Source: Thermoplasmata archaeon (GTDB lineage Archaea > Thermoplasmatota > Thermoplasmata > Thermoplasmatales > Thermoplasmataceae). Taken from it: 21,315 nt of DNA. The stretch lies in the NCBI GenBank assembly GCA_021850745.1, contig JAJZKX010000003.1, positions 1-21,315 on the forward strand, given 5' to 3'. How positions within the stretch are numbered: position 1 is the first letter of the stretch; every line of letters starts with the position of its first letter. Below the pieces are notes generated by a model. The model had not been told where the DNA came from. It saw only the letters and a list, made by a program, of their open reading frames with translations, and made no database searches. Positions 15,157-21,315 of the stretch are shown one piece after another. Made by a program: the position numbers and the translations under genes.

Positions 15157-15384
15157 CTATCGCCTTTTGCCCCTATCCTTTCTTAAATCACTGAGAAGCT
15201 GGTCACGATCAACGTCCTTTAGCATTCTGTGAATCTTGTAAAGACTTTCCAAGAAGTCTTTATCGTTCCTTCTCTCGATTTCATTCTTCAATGATTCCCT
15301 CATAACTTCTGAGTAATTTATCCCCAATCTCTTTGCTTCTGCCAGCGTCCGTTCATCCACACGTATACTTACGAGCCGTGCCAT
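15157..15384 (-). CDS. vapB: Ribbon-helix-helix VapB antitoxin
   Basis: This 75-residue protein has an N-terminal ribbon-helix-helix domain (MARLVSIRVDERTLAEAKRL and NYSEVMRESLKNEIERR) and a charged C-terminal toxin-binding tail. I prefer the ATG at 15384: a TATA box at 15409-15415 lies 28 bases upstream, as in a leaderless gene. The frame is also open to 15408, which would add 8 residues. A 16-bp perfect palindrome covers the start codon, suggesting tight autorepression. The partner PIN gene directly downstream is interrupted by a stop codon, while this antitoxin is intact. Confidence 0.8.
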   Translation of the reverse strand: MARLVSIRVDERTLAEAKRLGINYSEVMRESLKNEIERRNDKDFLESLYKIHRMLKDVDRDQLLSDLRKDRGKRR

Positions 15385-15397
15385 ACAATATTGTATG
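15382..15397. promoter_or_regulatory. Perfect 16-bp palindrome over the antitoxin start codon
   Basis: CATACAATATTGTATG is self-complementary and contains the ATG (15382-15384 on the plus strand reads CAT). Ribbon-helix-helix antitoxins bind such short palindromes, so it is very likely the operator. Its position also overlaps the expected transcription start. Confidence 0.65.
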
Positions 15398-15408
15398 TCA
15401 TAAAACAC

Positions 15409-15415
15409 ATATATA
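15409..15415 (-). promoter_or_regulatory. TATA box of the ribbon-helix-helix antitoxin
   Basis: A TATATAT core is centred 28 bases upstream of the ATG at 15384; this decides the start in favour of 15384. Confidence 0.5.
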
Positions 15416-15430
15416 CTGTGCGATCACTTC

Positions 15431-15505
15431 AGTAATTTCTACGGCATTGTTTTTCAGAACAACTGTAAGCAATTGTTAAACACGGTATGCAATGATGGAG
15501 ATACC
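15431..15505. repeat. 75-bp dispersed repeat, copy A
   Basis: It aligns without gaps to 19481-19555 (offset exactly 4050) with about 13 differences in 75 positions. The core AAGCAATTGTTAAACA is nearly identical. On the minus strand copy B is an open frame (SLRTMFNNCLKLFRKARPWK), whereas this copy has two stop codons in that frame, so it may be decayed coding sequence such as a transposase end. Confidence 0.6.
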
Positions 15506-15599
15506 AGTACTCGGCGATTCGATGTGTTACAAAACCATCTCCTGGAATTCCAGCCTCTTTTCAACCGGCGTTCACGTCTGTAAACTGCAGAGAAGCGAA

Positions 15600-16016
15600 C
15601 AAAAATACAAGTACGTAATTGTCTAAATCCAGTGTCACTAGCGGGAAGCCCTCTCTCCAGAACCTCTACAAGGTATTGCCAGCGGTCTGGGTGGGTACCA
15701 TCGACGTCTGTCGTACCACAGAATCTTAGAGAGTTCTTTACTCGCCAAAATCATTCCTTCGTACTTTTTCCTATCTGGATCACCACCTGCAAGTTTTGCG
15801 ATTCCTCGTGCTACATATGTTGGTAATTCAGAAATGCAGAAGTGTGGAGCCTGTGCTGCCGCATCTCTCCAATTTGATTCGGCAACTCCGAAGTTTTTCA
15901 AGCATTGCTTCTGAGCGCAACCATCCAGGGGTCCCCCCTACAACTGTGCAAGTCTCATCCTTAAGTTCTGCAGTCAGTGGGGTTACGGTTCATTCCCGAG
16001 TCCGTAAATTTCTCAT
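15600..16016 (-). pseudogene. Decayed third gene of the AbiE-like operon, unknown family
   Basis: An ATG at 16014-16016 overlaps the nucleotidyltransferase stop codon (ATGA). Its frame reads 8 residues, then TGA (15990-15992), then TVTPLTAELKDETCTVVGGT and PGWLRSEAMLEKLRS. Near 15895 coding character moves to another frame (FGVAESNWRDAAAQAPHF, ELPTYVARGIAKLAGGDPDR, ASKELSKILWYD). Near 15705 it moves again (DVDGTHPDRWQYLVEVLERG). That last frame stays open to 15454. So one gene with one nonsense codon and two frameshifts is the simplest reading. The segment is richer in G+C (lines of 53-55%) than the nucleotidyltransferase gene (about 40%), which suggests transfer. I do not recognise the family. 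Confidence 0.5.
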
Positions 16017-16702
16017 AAGGCACGTTTCCCTTTGGCTTTGATCATTCTATCCTCAGAGATTTTTCTCAATTTATTACGTATTGGAACGTCGATTCCATAT
16101 TTCTCTTTCAATTCCTCGCACTTCTCATAAAGAGAAGATTCCCAAATATGGCCCCTTTTGTCTCTTTCGGATTGACTTGTACATTCGTTAAGAACCAGAT
16201 CATAATTTATATCAGATCTTGCAATCAACGCCATATCTTCTAAATCCCTGTCTCTCTCGGTCATGCCCTTCATAAGAAACATATCTTCCTTTGACAATAG
16301 AAAAACAATGAGTTTCTTACCAAAGTATATTTTGTCGGCACGCTGCTTAATAGTCTTGGTCAAGAATAGTTTTTTCGCAACATACTCTATGAATATGTCC
16401 CATCTGAATTCTTCAAGGTTCTGCATAATGGTCGCAGAGAGTTCATTGTATGGTTTAGTTAGGTCTTGAGGCTGTAACGTATGATAACCGCATCCTTCAA
16501 GGGAATTAGTCAAAATTTTATGATCCCGCTCTCTTTCAACTATCACATCGATGTCCTTTGTTCCAGGTTTCAACCCGTCTACTGCCATCACTGCTCCACC
16601 AAGCAGGTAGATGTTTAACTTCTCACGAAGAATTTCGTCCAGCCTCCTCAGTTCCTTTGTGACATATTCCAGATCAAAATTTCGCCGATCTGAACCGATC
16701 AA
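16013..16702 (-). CDS. AbiEii-like nucleotidyltransferase toxin
   Basis: This 229-residue protein has the nucleotidyltransferase core: Gly35-Gly36 (YLLGGAVMAVDGL), Asp50-x-Asp52 (TKDIDVIVE), and a third acidic residue Asp102 (RWDIFIE). A C-terminal lobe carries KEDMFLMKG and ERDRDLEDMALI (138-160), as in AbiEii/DUF6036-type toxins. Such toxins add nucleotides to tRNA acceptor ends or other targets and block growth. All expected catalytic residues are present. The TTG start overlaps the TGA of the upstream winged-helix gene (TTGA), so translation is coupled. It likely forms a toxin-antitoxin pair with that gene. Confidence 0.82.
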   Translation of the reverse strand: MIGSDRRNFDLEYVTKELRRLDEILREKLNIYLLGGAVMAVDGLKPGTKDIDVIVERERDHKILTNSLEGCGYHTLQPQDLTKPYNELSATIMQNLEEFRWDIFIEYVAKKLFLTKTIKQRADKIYFGKKLIVFLLSKEDMFLMKGMTERDRDLEDMALIARSDINYDLVLNECTSQSERDKRGHIWESSLYEKCEELKEKYGIDVPIRNKLRKISEDRMIKAKGKRAL

Positions 16703-17661
16703 CCTATCACCACTCCGTACAAATCAGCCTGTTCCTGGAGTTCCTTTGGTTTGGGCAATGGCCACTCTCTGGCTCCGCCATTGCTTCTAATATAACTAAT
16801 GAAATTTCTGGTTTTTTCCACAAGATTGTATTTGATTGATTTGTCAACAAGTGAATCAATGTCCATATTCCTTTTATTTTTGAAAGCCAGTAGTAGGGCA
16901 TATGTGGAATATGTCGGGCTTTCCGGATCTATAAGCAAGGTGTGAAGAATTACATCTTCTATGGTTAACTTATTCAAGTTTGGATCGTGGTAATAATATG
17001 AATCCTGTGTCAGGAATCGTATTCCATAATCTGGTGAAACACTAAGTGCAGTGGGAAACGTTTCAATCGGTAATCTCTCTTCTTTCTTTCCGGAATTTTT
17101 CCTTATCTTGAAGAGACAACGATAACCACTCCTCCAAAGTATGATTGCATCTCTTGGCAATTTCTCTGTCAGGTACTCCATGCTTACATGATCTGAAAAC
17201 TCTCTGACGAAGCGTAAAAGGTTTCTGTTCCCGGCCGGTTGCTTCTCAGAGGAGGTGATGTTCAATCCATGCATTGATAGATTGCGAATTGCTCTCCACG
17301 AGGAAACAGAGGATATCCCATACCCAAAGCTCTCTTCGCCTGTCACATTCTTGAGCAGCACTGCAATATTGGAGTTTGAAATCAACGTCTCCCATGGGAC
17401 ATACGGTTCAGCTCTGAGGACTTCCCGCAGGGTTAGAGCGAAATTCCTGTCTGATATGCATACCAATTTCTTCATACCATGCTTCTTTGTTGCAACGATT
17501 CCCTTCTTTTCCAAGCCTTTGACCATTTGAGAGATAGAACTTTCTGACTTCCGTGTTAATGCTGAAAGATCACGAATAGACGAGTCCTGATGCTCAGCGA
17601 TCACCCTTATTGTGGAAATTTCACCTTTAGAAAAGGCAAAGGGTAACATTTTTTCTTTCAT
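16699..17661 (-). CDS. Winged-helix antitoxin/regulator of the AbiE-like pair
   Basis: This 320-residue protein has an N-terminal MarR-like winged helix (about 12-70; recognition helix near SESSISQMVKGLEKKGI). A middle region (about 85-135) contains VPWETLISNSNIAVLLKNV. A mixed C-terminal domain contains DAIILWRSGYRCLF and LTIEDVILHTLLIDPESPTYSTYALLL. Size, order and coupling to a nucleotidyltransferase match the AbiEi role: DNA-binding antitoxin and autorepressor. The sequence is not close to classical AbiEi, so I call it AbiE-like. A TATA element (17684-17691) lies 27 bases before the ATG, and an inverted repeat lies between them. Confidence 0.75.
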   Translation of the reverse strand: MKEKMLPFAFSKGEISTIRVIAEHQDSSIRDLSALTRKSESSISQMVKGLEKKGIVATKKHGMKKLVCISDRNFALTLREVLRAEPYVPWETLISNSNIAVLLKNVTGEESFGYGISSVSSWRAIRNLSMHGLNITSSEKQPAGNRNLLRFVREFSDHVSMEYLTEKLPRDAIILWRSGYRCLFKIRKNSGKKEERLPIETFPTALSVSPDYGIRFLTQDSYYYHDPNLNKLTIEDVILHTLLIDPESPTYSTYALLLAFKNKRNMDIDSLVDKSIKYNLVEKTRNFISYIRSNGGAREWPLPKPKELQEQADLYGVVIG

Positions 17662-17666
17662 TATAT

Positions 17667-17680
17667 TTCATAATTACGAA
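17667..17680. promoter_or_regulatory. Near-palindrome at the AbiE-like promoter
   Basis: TTCATAATTACGAA is symmetric except for one base pair. It lies between the TATA element (17684-17691) and the ATG (17659-17661), over the expected transcription start. Candidate autoregulatory operator. Confidence 0.45.
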
Positions 17681-17916
17681 TAACTATTTAAGCACTTTCG
17701 ATTTATGAAAAGAGAAACAGAGTTAAAGTCATAAATAAAAACAGGCCTTTTGGCACAAGTGTATAATCCAAAAGCGGTTGTAAGAGTGAAATAAGCAGTC
17801 ATAAGAAGATTTCCCAGTTCTATAAATAGATAGAGGGAGAAATCCAGTTTTTTTTTCGTCTCATCTAAGATCAAGGAAAAATAGGGAAAGCATCTTAAAG
17901 AGGTTTGTAAACAGAT

Positions 17917-18699
17917 ATGCCGAATGTGACGATTAAAAGCGAAGAATATCCAATATTAGAATTTGACCCGGACAAAAAATCTATCAATACCCCTGAAGCA
18001 CAAAGCGATTCGTTCAGGGTGCCGGAAAATTGCGTGCTTTGTTTTTTCAATGATGTACTTCAGCGGCTTTATGAGAAGGGATTAACAAGAATAATGGGAA
18101 ATGTCAGAAGCGACATAGGTCTTTTCCCCATATATGAGATCGAGTTGAACGGAAAGAAAGTTGCTCTTCTCCACCCCGGTGTAGGGGCACCTCTTGCTGC
18201 TGCATTTCTTGAGGAGATTATATCACTTGGAGCCAGAAAATTCATAGCATGTGGTAGTGAAGGAGTCTTGGATAGGGAAATTTCCTTAGGCTACTTGATG
18301 ATACCAACTTCTGCTGTGCGGGATGAGGGAACATCCTATCATTACTTGCCACCTGGTAGGGAAATTGGAGCAACCCCTTCTGCGCTTAGAACCCTGACGG
18401 AGACTCTGGCACTTCACAACATCAAGTATCTTTTCACGAAAACTTGGACCACGGATGCTTTTTATCGCGAAACAAAGGAGAAGGTAAAATTGAGGCAATC
18501 AGAAGGATGCTTAACTGTGGAAATGGAAGCATCGGCATTGTTCGCTGTAGCAGAGTTCAGGGGAGTTTCTCTCGCGGAGTTGCTCTATGCCAGTGATGAT
18601 GTAAGTGGTGATATGTGGGACGTTGAATCTTCAAAGAAAAGAAACATCGCCAGAGAGGATGTATTGTACCTGTCTATTGAAGCCTGTTCGATGCTTTGA
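17917..18699 (+). CDS. Nucleoside phosphorylase (PNP/UDP family)
   Basis: This 260-residue enzyme of the PNP_UDP_1 fold cleaves nucleosides with phosphate to a free base and ribose 1-phosphate. Visible motifs are HPGVGAP (86-92, phosphate-binding loop), ACGSEG (111-116), AVRDEGTSYHY (133-143) and VEMEASALF (201-209, Met-Glu for ribose). An Asp pair in YASDDVSGD (224-232) is at the base-specificity position. It resembles archaeal uridine/purine phosphorylases; base preference is not clear. AGAGGT (17900-17905) lies 11 bases before the ATG, and a TATAAATA at 17821-17828 would give a leader of about 65 bases. It stands alone between two toxin-antitoxin loci; salvage is the likely role. Confidence 0.88.
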   Translation: MPNVTIKSEEYPILEFDPDKKSINTPEAQSDSFRVPENCVLCFFNDVLQRLYEKGLTRIMGNVRSDIGLFPIYEIELNGKKVALLHPGVGAPLAAAFLEEIISLGARKFIACGSEGVLDREISLGYLMIPTSAVRDEGTSYHYLPPGREIGATPSALRTLTETLALHNIKYLFTKTWTTDAFYRETKEKVKLRQSEGCLTVEMEASALFAVAEFRGVSLAELLYASDDVSGDMWDVESSKKRNIAREDVLYLSIEACSML

Positions 18700-18809
18700 A
18701 GTTTCAGCACATGATTCCATTCATGCCTTTGGCTAAATTATACACTTTTCCCGAAAAAAGATAAAGACTTGTGACATATATCGCGCGTATAAGTTGTTGT
18801 GAATTGGTT

Positions 18810-18917
18810 ATGATCCATGAAAGTGTAGAAATGGAAAATAAAATCTACAAAGAGGTTAGAAATCAGAGAGCTGAAAATAGAGCGATTCAAATGATAGGTA
18901 GGGATTCGATTAATTAA
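18810..18917 (+). CDS. Possible 35-residue charged peptide
   Basis: This short frame encodes MIHESVEMENKIYKEVRNQR plus 15 more residues, rich in Glu, Lys, Arg and Asn and predicted helical. A TATA-like ACATATAT (18774-18781) lies about 31 bases upstream, as for leaderless genes here. It ends 66 bases before the RelB-like gene. I do not recognise it, and chance cannot be excluded. Confidence 0.22.
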   Translation: MIHESVEMENKIYKEVRNQRAENRAIQMIGRDSIN

Positions 18918-18929
18918 TTAAATGAATAT

Positions 18930-18941
18930 CACCCTAAGGTG
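18930..18941. promoter_or_regulatory. Inverted repeat and TATA region of the RelBE-like pair
   Basis: CACCCTAAGGTG (arms CACC/GGTG) lies 10 bases before TTATAAATA (18952-18960), which is itself 28 bases upstream of the ATG at 18984. It is a possible antitoxin operator. Confidence 0.35.
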
Positions 18942-18983
18942 CTACATCTTGTTATAAATACCCATAGTAAGCTTTAACTATCT

Positions 18984-19232
18984 ATGTATAATTACATCAA
19001 TATGGAGACAACTATCCAAATTAAAAAGGATCTTAAAGAAAGGCTCAATGCTTTGAGACTATACCCAAACGAATCTTACGATTCAGTCATAAGAAGACTT
19101 TCCGAACTGGCAGAGGACGAGGAACCTCTTTCTAGAGATACAATTGAGATGATAGAAATGTCCCTGAAGGACATTAAAGAGGGTAGGGTATATACAACCG
19201 ATGAAGTGAAGAAGAGGCTAAAGATTGCCTGA
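18984..19232 (+). CDS. relB: RelB-type antitoxin
   Basis: This 82-residue protein has an N-terminal ribbon-helix-helix-like segment (TTIQIKKDLKERLNALR and NESYDSVIRRLSELAE) and an acidic, helical C-terminal tail (about 48-82) suited to wrapping a RelE toxin. ATG 18984 fits a leaderless transcript (TATA 28 bases upstream); an alternative ATG at 19002 would remove 6 residues. It overlaps the toxin gene by 8 bases. This antitoxin type is widespread in archaea beside RelE/ParE toxins. Confidence 0.82.
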   Translation: MYNYINMETTIQIKKDLKERLNALRLYPNESYDSVIRRLSELAEDEEPLSRDTIEMIEMSLKDIKEGRVYTTDEVKKRLKIA

Positions 19233-19485
19233 TTACGAGGTAAAATGGACAGAAACAACTGCCCGGTTCTTGGAGAAAATGGAAAGTGTTGACGCCGAAA
19301 GAATCCTGGAAAAGATGGAGCTTGTCAGCAAGAATCCGTTTCATTATGTTAAACGTCTCAAAGGAGTCCCGCTTTACAGTTTGAGAACTGGGAAGTACAG
19401 GGTAATCATGAGTATAGAAAGAGAGAATCTCGTGATCCTTGTAATTGAGGTGGGAAACACAAAGAACGTTTATGATGATTTCTAA
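19225..19485 (+). CDS. relE: RelE-type mRNA interferase toxin
   Basis: This 86-residue protein has the RelE/ParE fold signature: YEVKWTETTARFLEKME at the N-terminus, then KNPFHYVKRLKG, then YSLRTGKYRVIMSIERENLVILVIEVG (51-77), with basic residues Arg54, Lys57 and Arg59 in the expected catalytic strand. RelE toxins cut mRNA in the ribosomal A site. Translation begins at TTG, supported by AGAGG 9 bases upstream and by the 8-base overlap with the antitoxin gene. The gene appears intact. A 75-bp repeat begins at its stop codon. Confidence 0.85.
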   Translation: MPDYEVKWTETTARFLEKMESVDAERILEKMELVSKNPFHYVKRLKGVPLYSLRTGKYRVIMSIERENLVILVIEVGNTKNVYDDF

Positions 19486-19555
19486 TTTCCATGGTCTTGC
19501 TTTTCGAAACAGCTTTAAGCAATTGTTAAACATGGTACGCAATGATGAAGATGCC
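19481..19555. repeat. 75-bp dispersed repeat, copy B
   Basis: Ungapped match to 15431-15505, about 83% identical. It begins at the relE stop codon. Its minus strand has an open frame (SLRTMFNNCLKLFRKARPWK) that is interrupted in copy A. Confidence 0.6.
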
Positions 19556-20071
19556 GTTTCTGGGCATCCTGTTTCCGATCTTCCAGATAATTTTGAGCTT
19601 CATCCTATTGCATAAATATATGCACCTGCTCTGCACAGTCGTATTATTATAGCCCGTCCTGCACCTCTCGTTACTCCAGATGCCATGTTCGACCTTTTCA
19701 TTCATTCGCCATTCATATTGACCCCATTCACAGATATGTGTTGTTTATAAATCTTCAGAAAAACCTATCTGCCTGCGTAAGCTGGGATTAAACGAGTTTC
19801 AAAGGATAAGAGGTATCCTATCGCAATTGAGGTGGAGATTATTCAGACGATTATTCCGTCCAGATAACAAGTCAAACATCCAGGATAGCCGGTTACCAAA
19901 GACTGGACGTGAGATTCTATGGAACTGCCCTCCGAATGTCCTCACTGAATCAAGTTCAGATCCATAAGGGGTCTATTGGCCCCTGCGATACTGGAAATCT
20001 TCCCCTCGAGCCTTTCTGTCGGATCGGTGAAGGGATGTTCCGGAAACGGGTTACTTTATTATACTCCGCCG
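19556..20071. other. Intergenic region with a G+C shift, no confident gene
   Basis: The first half is AT-rich and contains a TGCATA/TATGCA hairpin (19609-19624). From about 19,760 base composition rises to that of the AbiE genes. A frame stays open from 19909 into abiEi, but its first 62 codons look non-coding. Another short open frame (LRKLGLNEFQRIRGILSQLR, near 19774) could be remnant coding sequence. This may be the junction of acquired DNA. Confidence 0.35.
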
Positions 20072-20092
20072 TTATTACTATCACTGTAATAA
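20072..20092. promoter_or_regulatory. Inverted repeat operator and TATA of abiE
   Basis: TTATTAC (20072-20078) and GTAATAA (20086-20092) are perfect inverted repeats with a 7-base spacer ending 2 bases before the ATG at 20095. TTTATTATA (20055-20063) is the likely TATA box. AbiEi antitoxins are known to bind inverted repeats in their own promoters, so this is the probable autoregulatory site. Confidence 0.6.
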
Positions 20093-20094
20093 TC

Positions 20095-20883
20095 ATGGAG
20101 CAAAATAGACTGACACGGCAGGACCTACACGAGCTAGCCCGTAAACCGGTCACCACCACAGCAGAACTCGCCCAGATGTTCGAGCTTTCACATGGAAATG
20201 CCGCGAAGCTTGCCTATGATCTCAGGAGGAGAGGGTTCCTGGTTCTGGTGAGCAAGGGATTGTATGCGAGTGTCCCTCTGGACGTTGATCCCAACGGATT
20301 CCGACCGGACCCATTTTTCGTTGTACAAAAGGCCATGGGGCAGGATTTCGCCTTTAGCCACTTCAGTGCGCTCACTCTTCTCGGCTTCGAGCAAACCATA
20401 CGGAAGACGATTCATGTCACGATCCCGGGTGTACGTTCCCGAAGGAGAAAGGTGGGGGGTAACGTGGTGCATGTGCACCATGCTGAGAAGCGAGACTGGG
20501 ACAGTTCGACGACGGTTAGCCGAAGAGGGGGTGAGTTACTTCGCGTGACGACACCGGAGAGAACTATGATCGATCTTGCCTCCCTACCGAACTCAATGCA
20601 GGACTATGAGGAGGACCTGGAAGCCTTTCGGTCTCTCCTTCCACGAGCCGATCCAAAGAAAATGCGCCTGATGATCCTCGGCAACCCCAGAGTCACCGCA
20701 CTGGCTCGAACAGGCCATCTGCTAAGCGTCGTCGATCAAGAGAATGGGCGATTTAGCGGGACTCTTTTGGAAATTCAGGAATCTGTAAGTCGAATGAGCC
20801 CCATTTACTTCGCGACCAAGCCGTACGACATTCGCAACAGGTTTGATACGAGATTCAAGGTTATCTATCCAGGGAGGGCCTGA
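20095..20883 (+). CDS. abiEi: AbiEi-family antitoxin
   Basis: From the ATG at 20095 this is a 262-residue protein, a normal size for AbiEi. It has an N-terminal winged helix (about 18-60; TTTAELAQMFELSHGNAAKL and RRGFLVLVSKGLYAS). The AbiEi C-terminal antitoxin domain contains FSHFSALTLLGF (88-98), TIHVTIPG (105-112) and the hallmark VTTPERTMIDLAS (151-163). The frame is open back to 19909, but the TATA box, the inverted repeat and homology favour 20095. It represses its operon and counteracts the AbiEii toxin. Lines counted here are 53-55% G+C against about 35% in relB, which points to acquisition from another source. Confidence 0.87.
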   Translation: MEQNRLTRQDLHELARKPVTTTAELAQMFELSHGNAAKLAYDLRRRGFLVLVSKGLYASVPLDVDPNGFRPDPFFVVQKAMGQDFAFSHFSALTLLGFEQTIRKTIHVTIPGVRSRRRKVGGNVVHVHHAEKRDWDSSTTVSRRGGELLRVTTPERTMIDLASLPNSMQDYEEDLEAFRSLLPRADPKKMRLMILGNPRVTALARTGHLLSVVDQENGRFSGTLLEIQESVSRMSPIYFATKPYDIRNRFDTRFKVIYPGRA

Positions 20884-20884
20884 A

Positions 20885-21315
20885 ATGGTTGCCGTGGAAC
20901 GAGCAGAGATCCGTGACGCGATCGACCAAGGGTTTCTACAGGCGACTGCTGAGAAAGTTTATTGACTCCTTGGCGTACTCCGCGAGATTCAATCTCTCCA
21001 GGAGACCAAAGGAAAGTTCACTCTCAAGGGTGGAACGGCGCTCAACGTCTTTCATTGGCCTAATGTACCCCGGCTGAGCGTCGACATGGACCTCATGGCG
21101 ACCGGGTTCCCTCACGCCCATCCCGGGTCCAGTGAACGTGAGAGGGCCGTAGCGCTCGTAGAAAACACCGTCAAGGGAATTGGATACCAGGTGAGGAGGG
21201 AAACCGCGGATGCAGGCTTGACCCTGCGGATGAGCTACCTTAACTCACTCGGGACCCGTGACCAGATGAAGATCGACCTTGATCTCCTGAACCGAATCAC
21301 TCTCATGCCGCCCGC
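20885..21315 (+). pseudogene. abiEii: AbiEii nucleotidyltransferase toxin broken by an in-frame TGA (runs off window)
   Basis: The ATG at 20885 follows the abiEi stop by one base, with GGGAGGG 8-14 bases upstream. The frame reads 26 codons to EKVY and then TGA (20963-20965). It continues in the same frame as an AbiEii core: LKGGTALNVFHWP (Gly-Gly), RLSVDMDLMATG (Asp-x-Asp), and MKIDLDLLNR with the third acidic position, to the window end. A Trp codon (TGG to TGA) is the likely original. No start codon lies between the stop and the Gly-Gly motif, so a shortened protein would lose its active site. AbiEii is a GTP-dependent nucleotidyltransferase toxin. Readthrough or sequencing error are alternatives. 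Confidence 0.75.

Noticed and set aside
17674..17874. Minus-strand 66-residue frame between the AbiE-like pair and the phosphorylase
   Set aside because: It overlaps the promoter regions of both neighbours and has no recognisable character.
19174..19542. Minus-strand open frame of 122 residues over relE
   Set aside because: It mostly overlaps the convincing RelE gene; only its first part, over repeat copy B, may be remnant coding sequence.
19909..20094. N-terminal extension of AbiEi by 62 residues
   Set aside because: The TATA box and inverted repeat lie inside it, and AbiEi homology begins at 20095.
1..21315. CRISPR array
   Set aside because: No regularly spaced identical repeats were seen; the tandem 13-mers near 7161 occur only twice.

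Overview
The window looks like an archaeal chromosome segment, most likely from the order Thermoplasmatales (Ferroplasma/Cuniculiplasma-like). This is inferred from AT-rich TATA elements about 25-30 bases before many start codons (leaderless transcripts), Shine-Dalgarno sites mainly before internal operon genes, frequent TTG/GTG starts, and the gene families present. Most of the window is about 35-42% G+C. Two segments are clearly richer (hand-counted lines of 53-55%): about 15,530-16,010 and from about 19,760 to the end.

Positions 1-13,200 are mostly housekeeping and envelope genes. In order they are: a partial NRAMP-type metal transporter behind a perfect 16-bp palindrome; an ABC-2 exporter operon (ATPase plus permease); a divergent membrane-anchored winged-helix regulator; a SHOCT membrane protein behind a cluster of TGAAAC/GTTTCA operators; a TauE/SafE permease with a small upstream ORF; an L-lysine 6-aminotransferase with two tandem 13-bp sites upstream; a two-gene unit of a ChrB-type domain protein and a cytoplasmic beta-propeller; an unrecognised 171-residue protein preceded by a composite hairpin; an orphan nucleotidyltransferase; and a 966-residue, sequon-rich surface protein.

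Positions 13,400-21,315 form a toxin-antitoxin and defence island. It holds an intact AbrB/PIN VapBC pair with a coupled small Cys-containing ORF, a second VapBC whose PIN toxin is cut by an in-frame TAA, a winged-helix plus nucleotidyltransferase pair (AbiE-like) followed by a decayed third gene, a nucleoside phosphorylase, a RelBE pair, and a G+C-rich AbiEi/AbiEii pair whose AbiEii toxin is cut by an in-frame TGA. Nearly every antitoxin gene has an inverted repeat at its promoter, which fits autoregulation. A roughly 75-bp repeat (about 83% identical) occurs twice, each time at the edge of a G+C-rich segment.

The most noteworthy points are the repeated pattern of intact antitoxin with nonsense-interrupted toxin, the AbiE-like operon with its decayed third gene, and the membrane-tethered regulator/SHOCT module with its operator cluster.
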